From Treponema sp. (GTDB taxonomy: Bacteria; Spirochaetota; Spirochaetia; Treponematales; Treponemataceae): DNA of 64,000 bases. Under the pieces are notes generated by a model. That model saw nothing but the letters and a program-made list of their open reading frames with translations, was not told the origin of the DNA and made no database searches. The position numbers and the translations under genes were made by a program. The stretch is taken from NCBI GenBank assembly GCA_024400915.1, contig JAKSLX010000003.1, positions 62,001 to 126,000 on the forward strand, in the 5' to 3' direction. Numbering within the stretch: the stretch's first letter is position 1; each line of letters starts with the position of its first letter. This document shows positions 1 through 8,252 of the stretch, piece after piece.

Positions 1-1371
1 GTAAAACGCCAGATAGACAAGGATCTTGGTCTTGACAGCGCAGATGCCCAGCTTGTCAGTGCAAAGACAGGCGAAGGCGTTGATGAATTGCTTGAGGCGA
101 TTGTAACAAAACTTCCGCCTCCACAGGGAGATGTAAATGCTCCATTGCAGGCCCTGATTTTTGACTGTCACTACGACGAATACCGTGGCGTTGTAGTTCA
201 TATCCGCGTAAAAGAAGGTACCGTAAGGACTGGAGATGTCATCCGTCTTATGAGTACAAATACAGAATATAAGGTAGACAAGTGCGGCATCTTCAAGATT
301 AATTACGAGGAAACTGGTGTTCTTGAAGCGGGTGATGTAGGATACATCATTGCTGGAATCAAGACAGTTAGCGACGTTAAGGTTGGAGATACCATTACCA
401 CTGCCGCTAATCCTGCCAGCGCACCTCTTGAAGGCTTCAAGGATGTAAAGCCTGTAGTTTTCTCTTCGATTTATCCTATTGATTCAAACGACTATGAAGA
501 GCTTAAGGAAGCAATGGAAAAGCTTAAGCTCAACGATGCTTCCCTTGTCTATGAAAAGGATAATTCCCTTGCCTTGGGTAATGGTTTCCGCTGCGGCTTC
601 CTTGGACTTCTCCATCTTGAGATCGTTCAGGAACGTCTTGAACGCGACTTTGACCAGGTTGTAATCTTTACTGCCCCTAGTGTCCGCTATAAGGTAACTC
701 CAGCCGGAAAAGAAGAATTCTATGTAGATAATCCTGCTGATTTTCCTGATGGAAAAATCAATTCTTCCCAGGAACCATATATCAGGGCTTCCATCATTAC
801 TCCAACTGAATTTCTTGGTAACATCATGGAACTTTGCCGCATGAAACGCGGTGCCCAGACAAATATGAGCTACCTTGATGAAAAGCGCGTTGAACTCATT
901 TACGAAATGCCTCTTTCTGAAGTACTCTTTGATTTCTACGACAAGCTGAAGTCCTATAGCCGTGGTTATGCAAGCTTTGACTACGAAGTAATTGATTATC
1001 GCCCGACTGACCTCATTAAAATCGACATACTTATCAATTCAAAGCCTGTTGATGCCTTGGCTCAACTTTGCTACAGGCCGGCAGCCGTTGAAAGAGCAAA
1101 GGTTGTTTGCGAGCGCCTTAAGGGAGAAATCAGTCGCCAGCAGTTCAAGGTTGCAATCCAGGGTGCCATCGGTGCTCAGATCATCGCCCGTGAAACCGTT
1201 AATCCTGTGCGCAAGGATGTTCTTGCCAAGTGCTATGGTGGTGACGTTACCCGTAAAAGAAAACTTCTTGAAAAGCAGAAGGCTGGTAAGAAACGTATGC
1301 TCATGGCAGGAAACGTTGAACTTCCTCAGAGTGCCTTCCTGGCCGTCCTTAAGGAAAAGGAAGATAACTGA
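1..1371 (+). CDS. lepA: Elongation factor 4 (LepA), 3' part
   Basis: The reading frame is open from the first base, so the N-terminal GTPase domain lies outside the window. What remains begins at the end of the G domain (the stretch reading VSAKTGEGVDELLEAI) and runs through domain II, the EF-G-like domains III and V and the LepA-specific C-terminal domain. That last domain contains the family signature KCYGGDVTRKRKLLEKQKAGKKRM, which separates LepA from EF-G. LepA is a ribosome-binding translational GTPase that promotes back-translocation or relieves stalled ribosomes and acts in the cytosol or at the membrane. The gene is convergent with the Maf-like gene and is followed by a long hairpin terminator. 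Identity is secure; only the 5' end is missing. Confidence 0.97.
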   Translation, partial: VKRQIDKDLGLDSADAQLVSAKTGEGVDELLEAIVTKLPPPQGDVNAPLQALIFDCHYDEYRGVVVHIRVKEGTVRTGDVIRLMSTNTEYKVDKCGIFKINYEETGVLEAGDVGYIIAGIKTVSDVKVGDTITTAANPASAPLEGFKDVKPVVFSSIYPIDSNDYEELKEAMEKLKLNDASLVYEKDNSLALGNGFRCGFLGLLHLEIVQERLERDFDQVVIFTAPSVRYKVTPAGKEEFYVDNPADFPDGKINSSQEPYIRASIITPTEFLGNIMELCRMKRGAQTNMSYLDEKRVELIYEMPLSEVLFDFYDKLKSYSRGYASFDYEVIDYRPTDLIKIDILINSKPVDALAQLCYRPAAVERAKVVCERLKGEISRQQFKVAIQGAIGAQIIARETVNPVRKDVLAKCYGGDVTRKRKLLEKQKAGKKRMLMAGNVELPQSAFLAVLKEKEDN

Positions 1372-1398
1372 TTTTTTCGAAAGCATTTATATGATTGG

Positions 1399-1457
1399 AA
1401 AAGGCCATTCAATAGTTCATCGTTCACTATACGGAAAATTTATTGGATGGCTTTTTT
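1399..1457. terminator. Long convergent hairpin terminator
   Basis: The stem pairs 1399-1414 with 1441-1456 (16 pairs including a few G-U), around a loop of about 26 nt. A T run lies at 1452-1457 on the plus strand and an A run at 1399-1402 gives U residues on the minus strand. It sits between convergent lepA and the DUF115 gene, whose stop codon it overlaps, so it could serve both. Confidence 0.6.
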
Positions 1458-3096
1458 ATTTCAATAGCTTCAGAAAATAATCGATTTCCGCACGGACTCT
1501 TTTTAGAAATGCCACATCCATGGAAATCTTATAACCATCCGGAAAGTGAAGGTAAAGGTATTCCCTCTCAATAAGGATTTCTTTTATCTGGTTTTCAAGG
1601 TTTTCTCCCATGTAGTATTGGGATTCTTCTCCCTCTGAAAGCAATGATCTTAGGGCTGAAAGTGCTTTGATTTCTTCCTGAATGAAAGCCTCTGTTTTTT
1701 GCTTCCTGTCAGCAGTCCCGTTTGGCAGTGATATTCCCCTTGAATATTGATTTCCTTCAATTCCTTCCGTAGTTTTCCTTGCTAGTCCCAGGTCTATTCC
1801 AACAGGTGATGCATCAAAAACGTTTTTACTGTTGTCGAAAAGGTTTACGAATTGCTGTGCGTAGGAAGAAAGAAGTTTTGTGGTAACAATTTTCATATTG
1901 TTTTTTGATGTGATGAACTCAGTTCCTTGTCCAAAAGCCGCATCAATGTTTTCAACAGGAACAGTTCTCGTAGTCGTTGCAAGACGTCCCTTGTGTGCCA
2001 TTGTGGATTTTGCATGGGTGAATCCAATTGAATAACTGAAGTCCAGACCTGCCGTAAATATTTCGACGGATTCGTTTTTTCTAAGCCTAAGGGCAATGTA
2101 AAAAGCTGCAAGACCAACAGAACCCATTGGCAAAATGAAATTCTTTATAAGTTCCTTGTCCTTAAGTTTCTTAAAAAACTTTCCTTCTGCATATTGTGAT
2201 GCAAAGAAAACAGTAGGCATTTTAAGGTGGTCAATTATCTGATATCTTGAAGAAAGGTCTGCAAAGAAAACAGTTTTAGCTCCTTTTAGCTGATCTTCGG
2301 TCCCCGTATAGGCCTTTTGGATTGCCTGCTGGCTTTCCATGCCGACTACAGCATCCGGAATGATTCCGCGGTCCAGCAACGGCTTTAAGGCTGCATCAAC
2401 GGCAATTATGCAGAAAGCTTCTGCCTGAGTTCTGTTCCAGTCGATTGTATCAAGGCCTTCTCCGGCACCAAGGACAAGAATAGGTTTTTCAACTGTATTT
2501 GCAACGTCTTCCAGCAGAAACGATGAGGAAAGTCTCTTAAGGTTTGCCACAAGATTTTTTGAAAAAAGCCGACCGAACTTTACCAGGGTAATTCTGTTTT
2601 TCCAGAAGGTTCCTATAATATCCTGTATGGCAAGGGCAGTGTAGTCGTACAGTTCCCTTGAAAACTGAACTCCGGCACTAAAATCGATCCTTATGCTGCG
2701 CTTTATATTTCCCGTAGAAAGAAGCTTTTTGATTTCCTCCTCTATGACGGAAGCCTTGCTAAGGTTGAATAGCTTTACTTTTCCCGAATGTCCTGTTTCA
2801 TTAAGTTTTTCTCTTGCAATTTTTTCAAGTTCTTGGTCTGCTTCTATGGCAATTATGCCGCAGTCTTCCGGAAGCCTGGATAGGAGTTTTTCAAGGCCAT
2901 ACCAGAGTAGAGGGGAAAAAATCAACACCAGAGTTCCACTCAGAATGTCAGTCTTTTCAATTACTGAATCAACTGCCCTTTCCGGGTTGTATTTTGAATA
3001 GAGAAATCTTCCCTTGTATTCGACCGTGTTTAAAAATGAAAAGCCCTGACCGGTACTGACCAGACGGGGCTTTTCATTCTGGATTAATTCTTCCAA
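1456..3096 (-). CDS. DUF115 / Maf-like protein (motility accessory factor family)
   Basis: This 546-residue protein contains a DUF115 (MptE-like) core around residues 200-400. Seen there are the nucleotide-binding-like segment GAGEGLDTIDWNRT, then the strand ILVLG and the motif DAVVGMESQ. Proteins of this family in Campylobacter and Helicobacter (Maf) are glycosyltransferases that add nonulosonic acids to flagellin, and treponeme homologues are often annotated as motility-associated. The start is a TTG at 3096 preceded by AGGAA, 17 nt after the stop of the upstream chaperone gene, so the two are probably one operon. No signal peptide or membrane segment is apparent. The exact substrate cannot be read from sequence. 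Family assignment is good; a flagellar role is inference. Confidence 0.75.
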   Translation of the reverse strand: MEELIQNEKPRLVSTGQGFSFLNTVEYKGRFLYSKYNPERAVDSVIEKTDILSGTLVLIFSPLLWYGLEKLLSRLPEDCGIIAIEADQELEKIAREKLNETGHSGKVKLFNLSKASVIEEEIKKLLSTGNIKRSIRIDFSAGVQFSRELYDYTALAIQDIIGTFWKNRITLVKFGRLFSKNLVANLKRLSSSFLLEDVANTVEKPILVLGAGEGLDTIDWNRTQAEAFCIIAVDAALKPLLDRGIIPDAVVGMESQQAIQKAYTGTEDQLKGAKTVFFADLSSRYQIIDHLKMPTVFFASQYAEGKFFKKLKDKELIKNFILPMGSVGLAAFYIALRLRKNESVEIFTAGLDFSYSIGFTHAKSTMAHKGRLATTTRTVPVENIDAAFGQGTEFITSKNNMKIVTTKLLSSYAQQFVNLFDNSKNVFDASPVGIDLGLARKTTEGIEGNQYSRGISLPNGTADRKQKTEAFIQEEIKALSALRSLLSEGEESQYYMGENLENQIKEILIEREYLYLHFPDGYKISMDVAFLKRVRAEIDYFLKLLK

Positions 3097-3113
3097 ATTA
3101 TTTCCTGACTCTA

Positions 3114-4634
3114 TTAGTTCTTTTTTCCGCTGCTCATCATATCAAGATATGTTGCAAAGAAATTGTCTACTACTTTGTCACTTGCCATGAGTGTGTTCTG
3201 CATTGAAGTCTGATCTGCTTCGTAGATGGAACCCTTGACTGCTTCAACGTTTCCTTCAACATCATCAAACTGAATGCCTGAACATTTTGCAACTACAACC
3301 TTGTTTCCGAGTACGAATGGTGCGCTGATTTCATCCATCTTGAGGGAGAACATTGTCTTGTATGCAGAAGCATTGTTTGCGATTGCCGCAATTTCTTCAA
3401 CATCAGATGTCTTTGCATAAACTCCAGTATTTCCATAGTTGATTGGGAATGCAGAAACATCCTTCTTTTCTACGTTGAACTTTGCGCAGGCTTTTTCGAA
3501 TGATGTGATTGCTGCTTCAGAAGTGAAGTCAGCAGCTACCTTTGTAAAGTAGTCCTCGATGAGGCCTTTTTCGTTCTGCTTCATGTAAGAAACTACAACT
3601 TTAACTGTCTCTTCGTTGCTGAAATCTGCTGCAACCTTGTCTCCAGTTCCCTTGAAAATAGAGTATCCGCGCTTTGTTCTGATAACTTCGCTTACTGTAT
3701 CCTTTCCGAGTCCTGTAATCTTAGTAAGGTCATCTGTATTGTCGATGCATCCTTCTACCTGGTATGTGTATCCGCCTGTAAGAACTCCGTCTGCAGAAGA
3801 GTAGTACTTCTGTGACTTTTCGCTTACTGCATCTTCAAATGTGATTTCGTTTGCGTTAATCTGTTTGAGGATAGCCTTTGCTTCTGATTCGTCATCAACT
3901 GTAATCACAGAAAGACTGTATTTAACGAACTTGTCTGCATTGTTCTTTCCGTATGCTACGGCTTCTGATTCCGGATAGTTGTCTGTGTTGAATGCTGCAA
4001 CTTCAAAGGAATGTTTTTCTTCTCCCATTTTTGCAAGGAACTTCTCTTCTGCATCGCTGTACTTGATTCCGTAAAGCTTGATTTTTTCCTGACCGTTAAC
4101 TCCGCTTGTTGCAAAGGCATCGTCAATGTAGCGTGCGTATGTAAGCTGTCCTTCAGCGTTTCTCTTGAGCTTGTCAAGGTCTGCCTGTCCAACCTGATTG
4201 TACATTCTCTGCGAGAAGTTTCCGTTTTCATCTGTGAATGCAGGGAGAATTGCGCGGTTTACAGCTTCCTTTGGAACTGAATATCCAGACTTCTTTACTG
4301 CCCCTGTAAGTGCGTAGTCAAGAACTGTCTGTCTGAATGCCTGACTGAGGATGTAGTAGTACATCTGGTCGTTAACCTGGTATCCTGCGTTCTGGTAGCT
4401 CTGTGCAATGTTTGATGCAGCCTGATAGAACTTAGAACCTGGTTCGTAAGTGATTTTCTGTCCATTGTATGAGCCGAATGTGTTTGTGTGGCGCTTGTTG
4501 AAGAAAGATTCAAAAATTGCGCTTGCTCCGAATGGGAGGAAAACGAGGGCAGAGATGATGAGAATGATCACTGCACCAATCTTTGAACTTTCCTTTTTAG
4601 ATTTCTTTTCTGGGAAATTAATTACTTCACTCAT
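3114..4634 (-). CDS. PpiD/SurA-like periplasmic chaperone anchored in the membrane
   Basis: The 506-residue protein has a short cytoplasmic N-terminus rich in Lys/Glu and one membrane helix (about residues 22-42). A SurA_N-like helical region follows (about 55-200), then a parvulin-like segment (about 235-340) with recognisable strands such as LSVITVDDESEAKAIL and IRTKRGYSIFKG, and a C-terminal helical region. This layout matches PpiD/SurA-type chaperones that assist exported proteins in the periplasm. The parvulin domain is divergent, so peptidyl-prolyl isomerase activity is uncertain. A good promoter lies at 4703-4731, and an AAGGA ribosome site lies somewhat far (about 12 nt) from the ATG. 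It is followed at 17 nt by the Maf-like gene. Confidence 0.75.
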   Translation of the reverse strand: MSEVINFPEKKSKKESSKIGAVIILIISALVFLPFGASAIFESFFNKRHTNTFGSYNGQKITYEPGSKFYQAASNIAQSYQNAGYQVNDQMYYYILSQAFRQTVLDYALTGAVKKSGYSVPKEAVNRAILPAFTDENGNFSQRMYNQVGQADLDKLKRNAEGQLTYARYIDDAFATSGVNGQEKIKLYGIKYSDAEEKFLAKMGEEKHSFEVAAFNTDNYPESEAVAYGKNNADKFVKYSLSVITVDDESEAKAILKQINANEITFEDAVSEKSQKYYSSADGVLTGGYTYQVEGCIDNTDDLTKITGLGKDTVSEVIRTKRGYSIFKGTGDKVAADFSNEETVKVVVSYMKQNEKGLIEDYFTKVAADFTSEAAITSFEKACAKFNVEKKDVSAFPINYGNTGVYAKTSDVEEIAAIANNASAYKTMFSLKMDEISAPFVLGNKVVVAKCSGIQFDDVEGNVEAVKGSIYEADQTSMQNTLMASDKVVDNFFATYLDMMSSGKKN

Positions 4635-4702
4635 GGAATTGAATCGTCCTTTTTATATTTTCTTTTTTGAGTAACCCTGAACGTAGAATTTAGGGTTTAA
4701 CT

Positions 4703-4731
4703 ATTTTATCATTGTAGTTTTAGTCAGTCAA
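4703..4731 (-). promoter_or_regulatory. Sigma-70-type promoter of the chaperone gene
   Basis: On the minus strand the -35 is TTGACT (4726-4731) and the -10 is TAAAAT (4703-4708), with a 17-nt spacer. Transcription would begin near 4696, leaving a leader of about 60 nt before the ATG at 4634. Confidence 0.6.
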
Positions 4732-4822
4732 TCGGAGAAAGCATCTTTTACATGCGATAGATTTTTATATTCGTTTTGTGGTAAACTCCTCGCAAATCCG
4801 TAAATCTTTTTTTGGAGACATT

Positions 4823-5536
4823 ATGAATATCAAGAATCTTGAAAAGACACTTGCAGAAAATGAATATCCTGGACGCGGAATTGTAATCGGCAAGTCTGAG
4901 GATGGAAAATACGCTGTTTCTGCGTACTGGATCATGGGCCGCAGTGAAAACAGCCGCAACCGTGTTTTTGTTGAAGACGGGGAAGGCCTCCGCACACAGG
5001 CTTTTGACGAATCAAAGATGGTTGATCCACACCTCATTATCTACTGGCCAGTTCGTGTTCTTGGAAACAAGACAATCGTAACAAACGGTGATCAGACTGA
5101 TACTATCAATGACGGCCTCAAGGCTGGAAAAACATTTGAACAGTCCCTCCTTTGCCGCGAGTTCGAAGACGATGCTCCAAACTATACTCCACGTATTTCA
5201 GGTCTCATGAATGTTGAAGGCGGAAAGTTTGACTTTGCCATGTCCATCCTCAAGAGTGACAACGGCGATGGATCAAGATGCAATCGCTATACTTATGACT
5301 ACAGCAACCCAAAGGAAGGGGTAGGACGCTACATCCACACATACATGGGAAACGGTTCTCCACTTCCTAGTTTTGAAGGCGAACCTGAGGTCGTAGAACT
5401 CAAAGGAAATATTGACGAGCTTACAGACAAGATTTGGAACAACCTCAATGCAGACAACAAGGTTTCCCTTTTCGTGCGCTTCATCGACATTGCTACGGGC
5501 AAATACGAAAGCCGCATTGTAAACAGAAACAAGTAA
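4823..5536 (+). CDS. IMP cyclohydrolase, PurO-type family
   Basis: The 237-residue protein matches the PurO-type IMP cyclohydrolase family (PF07826). It opens with EYPGRGIVIG, followed by AYWIMGRSENSRNR, and later IHTYMGNGSPLPSFEGEP. PurO closes the purine ring, converting FAICAR to IMP; it was first known from archaea and is also found in some bacteria. The ATG at 4823 is chosen because GGAGA lies 7 nt upstream; the reading frame is open 45 nt further but has no ribosome site there. It is a single-gene unit, divergent from the chaperone gene and ending in a bidirectional terminator. No other purine genes are nearby, so the pathway role rests on family membership only. Confidence 0.8.
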   Translation: MNIKNLEKTLAENEYPGRGIVIGKSEDGKYAVSAYWIMGRSENSRNRVFVEDGEGLRTQAFDESKMVDPHLIIYWPVRVLGNKTIVTNGDQTDTINDGLKAGKTFEQSLLCREFEDDAPNYTPRISGLMNVEGGKFDFAMSILKSDNGDGSRCNRYTYDYSNPKEGVGRYIHTYMGNGSPLPSFEGEPEVVELKGNIDELTDKIWNNLNADNKVSLFVRFIDIATGKYESRIVNRNK

Positions 5537-5556
5537 TATTGTTACCCGCATAAATG

Positions 5557-5598
5557 AAAAAAGCAGATGACGGAAAAAGTCACCTGCTTTTTTTTATT
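5557..5598. terminator. Bidirectional rho-independent terminator
   Basis: A 12-position stem pairs AAAGCAGATGAC (5560-5571) with GTCACCTGCTTT (5579-5590) around a 7-nt loop. There is one A-C mismatch on the plus strand that becomes a G-U pair on the minus strand. Eight T residues follow on the plus strand and TTTTC on the minus strand. It lies between the convergent IMP cyclohydrolase and trpR genes. Confidence 0.85.
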
Positions 5599-5899
5599 TC
5601 CCCTCGTCCAGAAGGGCAAGCATTTTCTTGAATGCTGAATCTTCCTTCTTTAATTCCTTGCTTCCCCTGGTAATGTTGCAGAGGGATATGTTGTATTTCT
5701 TTGCTATTTCCCGCTGTGTGGTTCCTGCCCTGAGTTCCTTTACAAGGCTCCACCTTTTGGAAAAATCACTCAGTTCTGACTTTGTAAAAAGGCATCCGAA
5801 AAATTCGTATACTAGGACCGGATCCTGGCTTTTTACAACTAGATTGCATATTTCGCGAATTACTTCTTCCGGTGTTGGTTTGGTTTCTGTATCTGCCAT
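5594..5899 (-). CDS. trpR: TrpR-family repressor
   Basis: This 101-residue all-helical protein aligns with Trp repressor. Its C-terminal helix-turn-helix reads GTTQREIAKKYNISLCNITRGS, the last five residues being the TrpR recognition-helix hallmark, and the N-terminal dimerisation helices are the expected length. TrpR binds L-tryptophan and represses trp biosynthesis or uptake genes. No trp gene is in the window, so its targets are unknown. The start ATG has AGGGGAT 6-7 nt upstream. A TATACT box at 5931-5936 may be its -10, but the -35 is poor. A small-RNA candidate lies just upstream on the same strand and its loop is complementary to this ribosome site (see findings). Confidence 0.85.
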   Translation of the reverse strand: MADTETKPTPEEVIREICNLVVKSQDPVLVYEFFGCLFTKSELSDFSKRWSLVKELRAGTTQREIAKKYNISLCNITRGSKELKKEDSAFKKMLALLDEGK

Positions 5900-5968
5900 C
5901 TGGATCCCCTTTGTTACACTTAATAGAAACAGTATAGACGAAAAAATCGGAAAATGAAAGTTGAAAAT

Positions 5969-6056
5969 AAAAAAAAAGACCGGCTTTTACACCGGCCATG
6001 CCATTACTGACAACCGGGTGTCAATGGGTGGGAGGGGATAAAATTGAACACCCGGT
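5969..6056 (-). ncRNA. Candidate small RNA with C-rich, anti-Shine-Dalgarno loop
   Basis: On the minus strand, a 13-bp stem with one bulged T pairs 6056-6043 with 6025-6013 (ACCGGGTGT against ACACCCGGT, then CAAT against ATTG). It encloses the 17-nt loop TTTATCCCCTCCCACCC. A 12-15 nt linker leads to a second hairpin (5997-5978, 7 pairs with loop GTAAAA) followed by nine T residues (5977-5969), a classical terminator. A TATAAT box at 6064-6059 is placed so that transcription would start at the base of the first stem. The -35 is weak. No open reading frame fits. The alternative is that this is the structured 3' UTR of the exported-protein gene ending at 6134. The structure is seen; the RNA itself is inference. 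Confidence 0.45.
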
Positions 6057-6058
6057 AC

Positions 6059-6066
6059 ATTATATA
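6059..6066 (-). promoter_or_regulatory. -10 box of the small-RNA candidate
   Basis: The minus strand reads TATATAAT across 6066-6059, giving a perfect TATAAT. Expected start sites fall at 6056-6052, the 5' edge of the first hairpin. I see no convincing -35 hexamer 16-18 nt upstream. Confidence 0.4.
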
Positions 6067-6133
6067 TCGGCCCTGACCCCAAAAATCTTGAATGTTTTTT
6101 TTAGATATTTGCAGCGATGAAACTGAACTTTTT

Positions 6134-7144
6134 CTACTCTCCCACTTCGTTTACCTGTACTTCCAGGTTGATTGCAATGTTGTAGCTTCTTCCGTTTGAT
6201 GCCGTCACTGAACGAACGATTTCATAGTCGCCGATGATGAACCTGACTGTATGGTCTCCCTGTGTCGTATGGAAAGGTTCAACGGGAGCCTTGTATTCGG
6301 TTTCGTCAAAGAAAATCCTTGTGTTTTCCGGAGCTGCAAGTCGGATTATTGGCTTTATGTCACGGAATGTGACGTTAACTTCCGAAGTTTTTGCCTGTTC
6401 TACCGTAATTGTGCGAAGTTCGTTTCTGTAACTGTCACTGACAATGCTAAGGTTGTGTTCTCCGGTGTCCGTAAGGATTCCCTTTCCTGTAATTGCATTC
6501 GTATCCACCTGCTTGCCGTCAAGAAATACGGAATAGTGTTCTGAGTTTGAGTTTTCAGGTGTTTCTGTCTTAAGGGAAACAAAACCTTTGTCCACAAGTA
6601 TTGGTTTGGCCGATACTGTAAACTGAGAGCTGAGTAGGGCATCGCTTACTCCCTTCATTACCAGCTGGAACCTTAGGAAAACGAAGCCGTTCTTTTTGTC
6701 TGCTACGGTTTCCGCCATGTGTGAGTAGGCATCTTTCTTTATGGTGTTTTCTTTTACAAGGGGAACCAGAAGATTCAGGCTCAGGCTGTCAAAGGTTCCC
6801 GTTTCTGTCCTTGTTCCAGAGTAATCGATCTTGCTTTCTTCCGGCTTTGGGGAAACTGATGAATATAATGACCAGGCAACGCTGTCCCTCCATTCGGCCA
6901 CAACCTTTGGAACCTTGATGTTGATTTCGATTCCCTGTATGAAAGTAGTGTCTTGGGGAAGCATTATGGCAACACAATCGTTTACAGAAGCCTGTACCGT
7001 TTCCCTGTCAAAGGAGTCCTCGAGGCCAATGATTCTGGTTGCGTGGGTACGGAAATTTTCGGCATGGACAGAAGCGGCCAACGCCAGGGCTCCGAATAGA
7101 ATGAGGCTTCTGGAAAATGTCTTTACCGAATTAAATCCGACCAT
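6134..7144 (-). CDS. Exported protein of unknown function
   Basis: I do not recognise a named family. The 336-residue product has a signal peptide (hydrophobic stretch about residues 13-27, cleavage likely after SVHA). The remainder is rich in beta-strand. The C-terminal half (about 195-330) has two short beta-rich segments, around HYSVFLDGKQVDT and TRIFFDETEYKAPVEPFHTTQGDHTVRF, that resemble PEGA-type surface domains. The ATG at 7144 has no ribosome site but sits 6 nt after a TATACT box, so the mRNA may be leaderless. It is transcribed towards the small-RNA candidate and trpR. Likely periplasmic or surface-associated. Confidence 0.7.
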   Translation of the reverse strand: MVGFNSVKTFSRSLILFGALALAASVHAENFRTHATRIIGLEDSFDRETVQASVNDCVAIMLPQDTTFIQGIEINIKVPKVVAEWRDSVAWSLYSSVSPKPEESKIDYSGTRTETGTFDSLSLNLLVPLVKENTIKKDAYSHMAETVADKKNGFVFLRFQLVMKGVSDALLSSQFTVSAKPILVDKGFVSLKTETPENSNSEHYSVFLDGKQVDTNAITGKGILTDTGEHNLSIVSDSYRNELRTITVEQAKTSEVNVTFRDIKPIIRLAAPENTRIFFDETEYKAPVEPFHTTQGDHTVRFIIGDYEIVRSVTASNGRSYNIAINLEVQVNEVGE

Positions 7145-7150
7145 ACGATA

Positions 7151-7156
7151 AGTATA
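7151..7156 (-). promoter_or_regulatory. -10 box placed for a leaderless transcript
   Basis: TATACT on the minus strand ends 6 nt before the ATG of the exported-protein gene, so the expected +1 is the A of the ATG. The -35 region (TAGTCT at 17 nt) is weak. No Shine-Dalgarno sequence is present. Confidence 0.4.
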
Positions 7157-7250
7157 ATAATTATGCTTTATGAAGACTAGTTTAAAAGGGTAAAATGGCG
7201 AAAATACCCGGGAAATATGCTATTTTATAGTGTGTTTTGAGGCTTTGTTT

Positions 7251-8177
7251 CTATTTTTTCAGGTAGTTTTCAGGATTCAGGGATGATCCGTTCTGCGTGA
7301 TTTCAAAATGCAGGTGAGGACCCGTTGTAAGTCCTGTCATGCCTACGGTCCCCAGCTGCTGTCCCGTAACGACTTTCTGGTCCTTTACTACCTTTATCAT
7401 GTCCATGTGGGCGTAGAGGCTTTCCATTCCGTTGGGATGGCGAAGTATCAGGTAGTTGCCGTAGACTGGATTTCCTTTTTCCGTTCTCTTTACGAATCCT
7501 TCCCTGCAGGCAAGAATCTTTGACCCCCTTGCTGCAGCCAGGTCTATTCCCTTGTGCATTTTCCATTTTCCGCTTATGGGACTGACCCTCATACCGTAGG
7601 CAGATGTAAGGATGCTTTTTTCAAGGGGCATGCTCATTCCCGGATTCAGAAAGTAGGCCCTTAGGGAACTGCTGAATTTTTTCTGCGGAAGAAAATAAAA
7701 ATTCCGGTTGCCGTATGTTACCGTCAATGTGTTTTCCGTTATGAATTCAGAATTTTCGTTGGCAAGGAGAACTTCAAAGGAATTGTCCGGCTTGTGGGGA
7801 ACATATAGTCCGTCGCTGGCCGGCAGCAGGATTGTTTTTCCTGCTATGGGTTCCTTGCTTTCCGAAAGTGAATTTATGGTTGCCAGCGTGTCCTGTCTTA
7901 TGGAACATCTGGATGCGACTGATATCAAGGTGTCTTCCTGCTTTGCTTTGTATTTATAGAAAGACATGTCTGGGTCCTTTCCCTTGAAGTAACTTCTGTT
8001 TGCATTCTGCACATCTTGCTGGTACTGGTCAAAAAGAAAATTTGAGGACTTGAGTTCCTCTATAATCGGGAAAAAATCATTTTCCTGGTCCGGTTCAGCA
8101 TGAAGAGGGGGCATTGCCGGATGAAAAAGGGAGAAGGTCAGTAAAAGAAGGATTGTTAATTTTCTGAAAGTGCTCAT
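7251..8177 (-). CDS. LysM and M23 peptidase, cell-wall hydrolase
   Basis: The 308-residue product starts with a signal peptide. It then has a LysM peptidoglycan-binding module (about residues 75-120, around YKAKQEDTLISVASR) and a C-terminal M23 (LytM) domain. The zinc-site motifs HKGIDLA and HLHFE are intact, so it is probably an active endopeptidase that cuts peptide cross-bridges of peptidoglycan in the periplasm. ATG at 8177 is preferred; a TTG at 8192 in the same frame would start inside the T tract of the ferredoxin terminator. Neither has a strong ribosome site. Expression may depend on read-through from the ferredoxin gene. Confidence 0.88.
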   Translation of the reverse strand: MSTFRKLTILLLLTFSLFHPAMPPLHAEPDQENDFFPIIEELKSSNFLFDQYQQDVQNANRSYFKGKDPDMSFYKYKAKQEDTLISVASRCSIRQDTLATINSLSESKEPIAGKTILLPASDGLYVPHKPDNSFEVLLANENSEFITENTLTVTYGNRNFYFLPQKKFSSSLRAYFLNPGMSMPLEKSILTSAYGMRVSPISGKWKMHKGIDLAAARGSKILACREGFVKRTEKGNPVYGNYLILRHPNGMESLYAHMDMIKVVKDQKVVTGQQLGTVGMTGLTTGPHLHFEITQNGSSLNPENYLKK

Positions 8178-8190
8178 CCTGAATTTTTGC

Positions 8191-8232
8191 AAAAAAAAAC
8201 GGCTTCCGGGTAAAATAACACAGAAACCGTTT
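8191..8232 (-). terminator. Rho-independent terminator of the ferredoxin gene
   Basis: On the minus strand AAACGGTTTC (8232-8223) pairs with GAAGCCGTTT (8206-8197), 10 pairs with one G-U, loop 16 nt, followed by nine T residues. It lies between the ferredoxin stop codon and the M23 peptidase start. Confidence 0.8.
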
Positions 8233-8252
8233 GTTTGAGACTATTTGAAGAA

